Shown piece by piece: positions 1 to 12,000 of a stretch of DNA of 43,017 bases. Each line of letters begins with the position of its first letter. The first letter of the stretch is position 1. Made by a program: the position numbers and the translations under genes. The stretch spans positions 1-43,017 of the forward strand of contig JAFUPL010000016.1 in assembly GCA_017481235.1 (NCBI GenBank), given 5' to 3'. This stretch comes from Clostridia bacterium. Its GTDB lineage: Bacteria > Bacillota > Clostridia > Christensenellales > UBA1242. A model generated the notes under the pieces. The model saw only the letters and a list, made by a program, of their open reading frames with translations. It was not told the origin of the DNA and made no database searches.

Positions 1-3000
1 CAAATACTTACGAAATTAAGTTTGACGCTAAGGGTGGAGCGGGTACAATGACAAACCAAACCCTTACTTATGGCGTTGCAAGTGCTTTAAGAACAAATGC
101 TTACACCAAAGATGGACATACCTTTGCAGGTTGGACAACTGAGGATTATGACCTTGCTACAGTGCCAGATATTGAATTTGCCGAAGGTGCGGAAATTAAT
201 AACCTAACCGCTGAAAATGGCAAAGTGATTACATTGTACGCAGTGTGGATAAGTACTGGTTATACGGCACGTGTATATGAAATGGGTACAAGCGGGTCAT
301 ACCCTAGTGGATACACTACCCAAATCATGTCAGCAAATGCGGGAACTACCGTTACTATTGCGGACGAAGCATTAAAACTTACTCAAATGAGTAGTGGCGG
401 ATTTGAACTTGACTATGCTAAGGATATGAGCGGAAACACAATTACCACTGCAACCATTGCAAACAACAATCAAACAATTATCTCGTTCTACTTAAAACGT
501 GCGTCACATTCATTAATATTTAACCTAAACAATGGCGCAAATCCTAACTTGTTTGATAACAACAAAATAAGACATGGCGCAAATTTGACTTATAACGAAA
601 GCACAAATGTATGGACGGCAAGTGAAGTTAGCGGAAATACATATGGTGCAATAAAAATTCAAAGACGTAATGGTGAAGCAAATGTAGACCAAATTTTATA
701 CAATAGGAGCACCGGAGTTTATTCAACAACAGTTACAAAAAATAGCACTTGGAATGCACTTGCTATTGGTTTGGATGGAAGTACTGCAGATGCAAAATTT
801 CACTATGACTTTAGCGGTTATGCGGACGGCACATATACAATTCAATTAGAGTTGTTAAGTTTGAGTACTACTAGTGCGTCATTTAGGAATATCAAGATTG
901 AAGCGGGTGATACTAGAACTGCTTACACTCAATCTGCTACAACATTAAATTATGGCGAGGCGTATGGAGATTTACCTATACCTACACGTACTGGTTATAC
1001 ATTTAATGGTTGGTACACCTCTGCAACTGGTGGAACAAGTGTAAACGAAAATACAACCATGGGGACTCAAGACGCAACCATTTACGCACATTGGACGGCA
1101 AATACATATACCGCAACCTTTGATGCAAATGGCGGAAGCGTGGGTACAACTAGTAAAACGGTGACCTACGATAGCGCATATGGTGACTTACCTACACCTA
1201 CAAGACCTGGTTACAAATTTGAAGGTTGGACAATAAATTACTTTGCATATACAACGCTTTGGGAAGATATTCAAGTAAGCACTGAAGGAAATCCTGCAAC
1301 GGGTACTAATTATTGGATTAGTAAGGAATTAATTCCTTTTGAAAATAATAGTGGAAGCGATATAACTCTTACATCAAACTATTCAATTGTCGGAATTTAT
1401 GCCTATAATGAAAATGAAGAATTTATTAAAAGATGTTCAAGTTATACTACTGCACATCCAATACCTAGCGGAACTAAATATATAAGAATAGAAGTTCATA
1501 AAACACAATTAGCATTTTCGGATGCGAACTTACTTAAATTAGTGATTGATGGAAAAGAGATTACGGCAGAAAGTAAAGTCGATTTTGCAACAAATCATAC
1601 CTTAATGGCGCAATGGTCAAAGGTGCCACCTACAATTGAAGTGACTGCCGACGCCAATGAAATTGTTTATGGTTCAAGCGATGTAACATTAAATGCGGTG
1701 GCTGTGCATGATTTGACTAAGACATATCAATGGTATCGTAGCACAACTAGTGGATTTACACCAAGTGATGAAAATATGGTTGCTGGAGCAACAAGTTCAA
1801 CATATATTCATGGTGCAACATCACTTAACGTTGGTACATATTATTATAAATGTATAGTAAGTGTTGACTTTGGCGACGAAGTGCTAAGTGCAACATCAAG
1901 CGAAATTACGCTTAACGTGGTTAAGAGTGAGAACTTGTTCCAATTGGTATTAGACCAAGAATTAGTGTATAACGGTTTGGAACAAGTGTTGTTGCAAGTG
2001 ATTGATAGCGACGGCATTAATAATAATGTATATTATAGTATAAATACAGCATTAACTTCTAGTAATTATACGGATACAACTATTGCTTCTACATCCCTTC
2101 CAAGCGCGGTAGATGCGGGTGAATACAAGGTTTACTTCTATGTGCCAGCAAGCGCTAACTATTATGAAATTACAGGAAGCGTAACCGTTGAAATTGAGAA
2201 AAAGCAAAATATATTTGAAGTAATTCAATCGCAGGATTTGGAATATAATGGTTTAGAACAAACATTGTTGCAAGTGATTGATAGCGACGGAATTGACAAT
2301 AATGTATATTATAGTATAGGAACTGAGTTGAATGCGGACAACTATGATGACACAAGCGTTGCTTCAAATCAACTACCAAAACAAACCAATGCGGGAAAAT
2401 ATAAAGTTTACTACTATGTGCCAGCAAGTACTAACTATGATGAGATAGTTGGTAATGCAACCATTATAATTGAACAAATTGATAACACATTTGAAGCAAT
2501 CCCAACACAAAACTTAGTGTATAATGGACATGACCAAGTGTTGTTGAAAGTGTTTGATAGTGACGGAATTGACGGCAATATATATTATAATGTTGGAACA
2601 CAACTAAATGAGGGCAACTATGTTGACGATGGTACAACTTCGTACCCAGTTGCAAAACTTGACGGCGTTCATATGGTTTACTATTATGTACCAGCAAGCA
2701 CTAACTACTACGAATTGATGGGATTTGTAGAGGTTGAAATTAAGGAAAAACTTACAACCCTTACAGTTAATCCTAACGGCGGTTATTGGGGCGGAAGTAG
2801 TGACGCAAGCACATTTACCTATGGCAATGGCGAAACAATGTCAATCCTAGACCCAACACGTCCAGGATATACCTTTACAGGTTGGACAGTAAACTACTTT
2901 GACAGCGAAGAGTTTGTTGAGTATTATACCAACAACAACACGCTACATGGAACAACTTATGCTCCAACAGTAAATGAAAACGGAGCGTATAGTTGGAGAG

Positions 3001-6000
3001 GTCAATCAGGTTATTTAGGACAATATAATGATATACATACATGGTTGCTATGGAAACCAGACCTTGTAAATGGAGCATATACATTATCATATAATGGATA
3101 CTCAACAGGTGAAGATGATAAAGAGACTACAGGTATAATAGTTTGCAATTATAATGAGAGTGTTGCATCTTACGGCAAATATGCTAATGATGATAATTAT
3201 TATGAACTATCATTAGTGTATGATGCTAAAACAGTTGTAAATAGTACAACTTCAAAACTTTACTCAAAAGCATTTACAATAGATGATAACTTCGCAGGTT
3301 TTGCATTATATTATGGTAATCCATATTTGACTTACTTTGAAAACATTGTATTAACACGTACGGATAGTAGTGTGTTGGTGGACGGAATATTTACATTTGA
3401 CACTACGGATATTGAGTTGAGTGCTAATTGGGAGGCGATTGAACCTACAATTACAATTAGTGCGGACAAGACTAACTTTACTTATGGGCAAGAAACTGCA
3501 ACGTTGACAGCGGTGGCCGTTCACGATTTAAGTAAAACATATCAATGGTATCGTAGTACAACTAGTGGATTTACTCCAAGCGAGGAAAATGCAATTAGCG
3601 GTGCTATAAATGCGGTATACACACATAACCGAACATCAACAAACGCTGGAACATACTATTATAAATGTATAGTAACTACAGAAAATGGATTAAGTGCTAC
3701 TTCAAACGAGATTTCAATTACGGTTAACAAGATTGGCAACTCATTTGAATTAGTGATAGATAACGATTTAACATACAACGGATTAGAACAAACATTATTA
3801 CAAGTAATCGATAGTGATGGCATTGACAATAATGTATATTATGCTATAGATAAAGAATTAAATATAAACAATTATAGTACTGACGGAAAAACAACACTTC
3901 CTACAGGTGCGGACGCTGGAACTTATGTAATTTACTTCTACATTCCAGAAAGTGACAACTATAGTTACATTTCAGGTGTGGCAACCGTTGAAATTGCTAA
4001 GAAGGAAAATAGTTTCACAGTGGAAACCACCAAAGATTTGGTTTACAATGGACGTGAACAAGTGTTGGCAGAAGTAATTGATATTGACGGCATTGAAAAT
4101 AATATCTACTATTCAATTGGAACACCATTGAATGCGGATAATTATGACGACATTGGTTCAACTGACCTTCCTACAGCAACTGCTTCGGGTGAATATATAA
4201 TTTACTTCTACGCTCCAGCAAGTGATAACTATAAGGGATTAAGCGGAATTGCTAAAAATACAATTGCGGTTAAGGATACCACATTAACAGTAGACCCTAA
4301 CGGCGGTATTTGGAACGGAACTACTGAAGTTAGCACGTTCACGGAAGGCAACGGCACAACCAAGACAATCGCTGACCCAACACGTGCGGGTTACACCTTT
4401 ACAGGTTGGACAGTAAACTACTTTGACGGCGAAGACTTTGTGGAATATTATACTGAAACTGCTAACAGTAATGGAACGGCATATCCACCTACTATAGATG
4501 AGAATGGAGTTATTTCTTGGAGTGGTCGCATGGGATACTTGGGTTGGCTTGCTAATGATACACCAACATATTTATTATGGAAACCTGACCTTGTAAATGG
4601 AACATATGAATTATCTTGTGATGCCTATACAACTCAAACTGGTGCAGGATGGATAACCGGTATTCAAATAATGCAATATAATGAAACTGGTGATATATAT
4701 GGAACATATACTAATCATGATGCACTATACACAATATCTTCAATAGCAACTCTTGCTGTTAGTGAAACTACAAAGACATCAATTTCAAAAACATTTACAA
4801 TAGATGATAACTTTGCTGGATTTAGTATTATATTTGGTTACGATTATTTAACTTACTTTGAAAACATTGTATTAACCCGTACGGATAGTAGTGTGTTAGT
4901 TGACGGAATATTTACATTTGATACTACCGATGTAACATTAACTGCAAATTGGACTGAAAAAGCGCCAACAATCACAATTAGTAGTGATGTTGAACGTATT
5001 ACATATGGACGTGACCAAGCAACCCTAACAGCGGTGGCAGAACACGACTTAAGTAAGACATATCAATGGTATCGTGGTACTACTGAAGACTTTACTCCAA
5101 GTGACGAAAACAAAGTTACTGGTGCAACCAGTGAGACATACATTCATGGAGCAACAGAAACAAATGTTGGAACATACTACTATAAATGTATAGTAAGTGT
5201 TGATTTTGGCGATCGAGTACTAAGTGCAACATCTAACCCAGTTACTCTTGTGGTAGAAAAGACTGAAAATACATTTGTATTAGACACTAACGAAGGACTA
5301 GTGTACAACGGAACTGCTCAAACACTATTACAAGTAATTGATAGTGACGGAATTGACAATAATGTATACTATTCATCAATAGAGTTGACAGCAGATAACT
5401 ACGACGAAGACGGATTAACTACTCTTCCTCAAGGAACAAACGCAGGAGAGTACAAGATTTACTTCTATGTACCTGAAACTGACAACTTTAAGGATATTAG
5501 TGGAAGTGCTATTGTTGAAATTGCCAAAGCAGAAAATACATTTGAATTAATTACACATGAAAATCTAGAATACACTGGATTACCTCAAGAATTAGTTCAA
5601 GTAATAGATAGCGATGGAATTGATAATAATGTTTACTACAGTTTAACAACCGAACTAACAGCAAGCAATTACACAGATCAAACTATTGCTTCAACCGAAA
5701 CACCAAAGGGAACAAATTCGGGAAGTTATACAATTTACTTCTACGTACCAGCAAGCGACAACTATGAAGAATTGTGTGGATTTGCAGATAATACAATAGC
5801 AATTAAGCAAACAACCTTAACAATCAACCCTAACGGCGGTATTTGGAACGGAAGCAGTGAAGTAAGTACATTCACTGAAGGTAATGGAACAACTAAGACA
5901 ATTGTTGACCCAATGCGAGCAGGTTATACCTTTACAGGTTGGACAGCAAGCGAAGGAGCATTGTTCGAGGACGGAATATTTACATTTGACGCTAACGATG

Positions 6001-9000
6001 TAACACTTAGAGCAAACTGGGAAGCAGTTGCACCTACAATCACAATTAGCAGTGATGTGGGAACAATAACATATGGTTATCATAAAGCAACCCTAACAGC
6101 GGTAGCAATACATGACTTGACCAAGACATATCAATGGTACCGTGGTACTACTGAAAACTTTGAACCAAGTGATGACAATCTAATATTTAATGCAACCAGC
6201 GCAACATACATTCATAGCGAAACTGAAACAAGTGTTGGAACATACTACTATAAATGTATAGTAAGTGTAGACTTTGGCGACCAAGTACTAAGTGCAACAT
6301 CTAATCCAGTTACAATAGTGGTTGAACAAGCAGAAAATTCATTTGTGGTAAACATCAATGAAGGATTAATATACAATCGCAATGCTCAAACACTATTACA
6401 AGTGATTGACTATGATGGAATTGATAATAATGTGTATTATGCAATTGGAACAGAATTAGATGAAGGCAACTATGACGAGGACGGAGTGACGACTCTTCCT
6501 CAAGGTACAAATGCGGGCACATACAAAGTTTACTTCTATGTACCAGCAAGTGACAACTTTAAGCAAATCAAAGGAATTGCAAGTGTTGAAATTGCTAGGG
6601 CAAGAAATACATTTGAATTAATAACTCCTCAAGATTTGGTTTATAGTGGTTTACCTCAAACCTTAACTCAAGTAATTGACTACAATGAAGTTGAAAATGA
6701 CGTGTACTATAGTTTAACAACTGTATTAACTTCACAAAATTATACAGATACAACTATCTCGTCAACTGAACTTCCAAAAGGAACAAATTCGGGAAGTTAT
6801 ACAATTTACTTCTATGTTCCAGAAAGTGATAATTACTTGGAATTAAGCGGAATTGTTGGAAATGAAATAGGATTTAAAGCAACAACATTAACAATTAATC
6901 CAGATGGCGGTATTTGGAACGGAACTAGTGAAATTAGTACGTTTACTGAAAATAATGGCACAACAAAAGTGATTGCAGATCCAACCAAGGAAGGATATGG
7001 ATTTGCTGGTTGGATAGCAAGCGAAGGTGCGTTGTTCGAAAATGGAGTATTCACATTTGACGCAAGCGATGTAACGCTTACAGCAACTTGGGGCGAAGTT
7101 CCTCCAACAATCACAATTAGTAGCGACGTTGAACGTATTACTTATGGACGTGACCAAGCGACCCTAACCGCGGTGGGAATACATGAATTAACCAAGACAT
7201 ATCAATGGTACCGTGGTACTACTGAAGACTTTACTCCAAGTGACGAAAACAAAGTTACTGGTGCAACCAGTGAGACATACATTCATGGAGCAACAGAAAC
7301 AAATGTTGGAACGTACTATTACAAGTGTGTAGTAAGTGTTGACTTTGGCAATCAAGTACTAAGTGCAACATCTAACCCAGTTACAATAGTGGTAGAAAAG
7401 ACCGAAAACACATTTGTTGTAGATGCTAATGAAGGACTAGTGTACAACGGAACTGCTCAAACACTATTACAAGTAATTGACAGTGACGGAATTGACAACA
7501 ACGTTTACTATAGTTTAACAACCGAACTAACAGAAAACAATTACACTAATACAACAATTGCTTCAACCGAATTACCTCAAGGTACAAATGCTGGAGAGTA
7601 CAATATTTACTTCTATGTACCAGCAAGTGACAACTTTAAGGACATTAGTGGAAGTGCTATTGTTGAAATTGTCAAAGCAAAGAATACTTTTGAAATAGTA
7701 TCTAGTGAAAACTTAGTTTACAATGGTGAACCTCAAGAGTTGGCACGAGTAATTGACTATAATGGTATTGAAAATGATGTATATTATAGTTTAACTACTG
7801 AGTTAAATGTAGGAAATTATAAGGATACAAGCATTGCTTCAACCGAAACACCAAAGGGAACAAATTCGGGAAGTTATACAATTTACTTCTATGTTCCAGA
7901 AAGTGATAATTACTTAGAACTAAGCGGAATTATTGAAAATGAAATAGCATTAAAAGCAACAACATTAACAATTAATCCAAATGGTGGTGTATGGAGTGGA
8001 AGTGCTGAGATAAGTACCTTTACCCAAGAAAATGGAACAACTAAGACAATTGTTGACCCAATGCGAGCAGGTTACACCTTTACAGGTTGGACAGCAAGCG
8101 AAGGAGCATTGTTCGAGGACGGAATATTTACATTTGACGCTAACGACGTAACACTTACAGCAAACTGGGAAGCAGTTGCACCTACAATCACAATTAGCAG
8201 TGATGTGGGAACAATAACATATGGTTATCATAAAGCAACCCTAACAGCGGTAGCAATACATGACTTGACCAAGACATATCAATGGTATCGTGGTACTACT
8301 GAAAACTTTGAACCAAGTGATGACAATCTAATATTTAATGCAACCAGCGTAACATACATTCATAGCGAAACTGAAACAAGCGTTGGAACATACTATTACA
8401 AGTGTATAGTAAGTGTAGACTTTGGCGACCAAGTGCTAAGCGCAACATCTAATACAGTTACAATAGTGGTTGAACAAGCAGAAAACGCATTTAGATTGAT
8501 TATGGAACCAACCATGAACTACACAGGCGTTGAACAAGTATTGCTTGAAGTGATTGATAGCGACGGAATTGACAATAATGTGTACTATGCAATTGGAACA
8601 GAGTTAGATGAAGATAATTATGCTGACCAAACTATTGCATCAACCGAACTTCCTAAGGCAGTAGATGCAGGAATTTACCAAATTTACTTCTATGTGCCTA
8701 CAAGTGATAACTACAAGGAAATTCGCGGAAAGGTAACAGTTGAAATAACCAAGAAGGATAACAGTTTTGTAATAATTCCAGCACAAAATCTAGTGTATAA
8801 CAAGCAAGCACAAGTATTGTTACAAGTAATTGATAATGATGGAATAGCAAATAATGTTTACTACTCAATGGTTACAGAGTTAATCGAATCAAATTATGAC
8901 GACACAAGCGTAGCATCAACTGATCTTCCTACAGCAACTAATGCAGGAACATATAAAATTTACTTCTATGTGCCAGCAACTACAAATTATAATGCTGTGT

Positions 9001-12000
9001 CAGGTAGAGCAACAGTTAATATTGCTAAAGCGGAAAACATCTTTGAAGTTAACGCGGCACAAGGTTTGATGTTTACTGGTGATGCACAAGAACTTGTTGA
9101 AGTAATTGATAGCGACGGAATTGACAATAATATCTACTATTCATTTGGAACTGAATTGAATGCTAATAATTACACTGACCAAACAATTGCTTCAAATCAA
9201 ATTCCTACAGCAACTGAAGTTGGAGTATACGAAATTTACTTCTATGCACCAGCAAGTGACAACTATAAAGAATTAGTGGGTTATGTAGAAGTTTCTATTC
9301 AAATCAAATATACAACACTTACAATCAATCCTAACGGCGGTATTTGGAACAAAACTAGCGAAGTTAGTACATTTACTGAAGGTAACGGAACAACTAAGAC
9401 AATTGCTGACGCAACTAGAGAAGGTTACACATTTGATGGTTGGACCTTAACTGGTGGTGGAACATTTGAAAACGGAGTATTTACTCACGGTGCAACTGAC
9501 GCAATGTTGACTGCTAAGTGGGCGGGTGTAAGTTTTGAAGTTGCTCTTGTTAGCGACGATACAACTCTTGCTACATTACCATACGAAAGTAGTGATGAAG
9601 CACAAGATATAATCTTGACCGTATCTAGTGAAGATTATGTTGACCCAGACAAGACTGGTTACACATTCAATGGTTGGGCAATTGAAACCAACTCTGAAGA
9701 CGGCGATTCGTTAGTTGCAACCAATGAAGATGGTCAATATATATTAACTATTCCAGCGGGTGCACATGGTGATATTCAATTAATTGCTCAATGGAGTGCA
9801 AATACTTATGAAATAAGTTACAACGGCAATGGTGCAACTAGTGGCGAAATGGCAAACAGCACTCATACATATGATGTTGAGTCAACATTAACTGCTAACG
9901 CATACGCTAAGACTGGTTACGACTTTAGCGGTTGGGCAACCACAAGCGAAGGCGAAGTTGAATATGAAAATCAAGAACCAGTTATTAATCTAACAACTAG
10001 CGGAACATTTGAATTGTTTGCAATATGGACAGCATCTGAGTACTCTGTATCATTTAATACTAATGGAGGCAGTGAGGTTGAAGACATAACTGTTACTTAC
10101 GATAGTGCTTATGGCGAATTACCAACCACTACTAAAGATGGTTATGAATTTGAAAACTGGTACTTAGATGAAGGTTTAACTAGTGTTGTTACTAGCGAAA
10201 TAATTGTGGCAACTGCAAGCAACCACACATTGTATGCAAACTGGACAATTAAACCATACACTGTAACCCTTGACTACCAAGGCGGAACAGACCAATTCTT
10301 GTATCTTAACAATGACCTAAAGGATAGATTAACTGGTACATTTGAATTTGATGGAGAAGCTTTACTAGAAATTCAAGGTACTGGAAATATTGAGTTAACT
10401 ACAACTAAAGCATTTAATGGAACTAAGAGTTTAACATTTAGAGTTGATGAAGTTGGAACTCAATCATATCATCGTAGAGTTCGCTTGATGGCAGAAACAA
10501 CACCTGGACTATATAGACTATCTGCTTATATTAGTGCTGACCAAGCAACTACTGGCAGAATATTTGCACAAGAAACTACCGATTATAGTATTATTGGTGA
10601 CGATGATGTCGTTATTGAAGCAGGAATTTGGAGTTATATCAGTTTTGAATACGAAGTTACGAGTGATTACAAAAATATAGATATATTCCTATATGCTAAC
10701 GACTTAGGTGTAAATTACTATATTGATGACATCAAAGTAATGCGTGTTGATGGATATACTCCTACAACAACATTTGAATATAATGTTGAAACTAGTGCAG
10801 TTAAATTGCCATATGCAGTTAAATCAGGTTACACCTTCCTAGGTTGGAACACCAAGGCGGACGGAACTGGTGAAACTGTTACTACTTATGGTGGCGGAAT
10901 GACTGGTGATACAACCATATACGCAATCTACAAGTTAAGCAATCCAACTGCTACAACAAGCGTGGATAATGCAACTATTACTTATGGTGCTCAAGATGCA
11001 ACCTTGACGGCAACTGTTAACACTGAAGGTGTAACTGTTGATAGCACAACATATCAATGGTATTGCAACGGTGTGGCAATTGATGGTGCAACAAGTGCAA
11101 CATATGTACATGTAGCAAATTCATTAGATGTTGGAACATACACATATTATTGCGTTGTAACAACAACTAAGGATAATGTAACGTCTAGCGCAATTAATTC
11201 TACTAGCGTAAGCGTAACAGTAGAACAAGCGGATAACGACCTAGAAATTACAATGAACGATTACACATATAATGGTGAAATTTCAAATCCTGAAGTGGTT
11301 ACCAATGCAAGTGGAGCTAATGTAACATTCTACTACAACACTACTGGTGAAACAACTGTTGGCACTGAATGGACTAATATGACCTCAACTTCATTAAGTG
11401 CGGGAACATATTATATCTATGCAACTACAAGTGCTACAACTAACTACAAAGCAGGTTTATCTAATGTTGTTGAATTTACTGTAAATACAGCAGAAATTAC
11501 AATTACTTATGCAGCAGATAATAATGCAGAATTAACCGAAAACGGATACAATATAACTTACACGTCAGAATATGATGCTGATGGATTGACCTTTAGAATT
11601 GGACCTACAAACGTAGACGCAACAATAACTTATTGGGTAGGCGAAGATGGTGAAAAAACAAGCGTAAATGTACAAATGGGCAAATTAACAAGTTTACCAA
11701 CCCTTGAAAATGCTGGTACAATTACGTATAACTACACAGTAACCGCTCCTAACTACACAACAATTAACGGAACAATAACATTGGCAATTGATATTGAGAC
11801 GACCGAAGTTGTATGGACTCTAAGCGAAGAGGGTTATACTTACAATGGTGAAAACCAAGCAACAAGCGTAACTGCTCATATCGTTGGTGTTGACGGAACT
11901 GATTTGACTTGTGATATTGAATTTACAATCAATGATGAAACCGTTGAGTTTAAGAATGCTGGAATATACACTGTAACAGCAACAGTAACTAATAATAACT

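Larger units (their letters stand above)
1929..9306 (+). repeat. Fourteen dispersed copies of a 90-residue YNG/VIDSDGI unit
   Basis: Units lie in groups: three at 1929-2754, two at 3735-4275, two at 5266-5812, two at 6334-6885, two at 7405-7955 and three at 8479-9306. Each begins N-[ST]-F, has [LV]-x-YNG-x-x-Q, then VIDxDGIxNNVYY, a NY-D/T turn, an AG-x-Y-x-(I/V)-YFYVP strand and ends with VEI. The unit resembles MBG-type beta domains found in long bacterial surface proteins; assignment to a named family is not certain. Confidence 0.85.

Noticed and set aside
48..50. ATG at 48 as the start of the giant gene
   Set aside because: The frame is open to the window edge, and the codons before it encode a normal InlB first strand, so this is an internal Met.
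5817..8231. Several minus-strand open frames of 85-95 codons with similar Cys-rich products inside the giant gene
   Set aside because: They recur because the plus-strand repeats recur; they lack ribosome sites and are shadows.
1929..9306. CRISPR-like array from the regularly spaced repeats
   Set aside because: Repeats are in-frame coding units of about 270 bases with protein-level conservation, not short identical DNA repeats with unique spacers.
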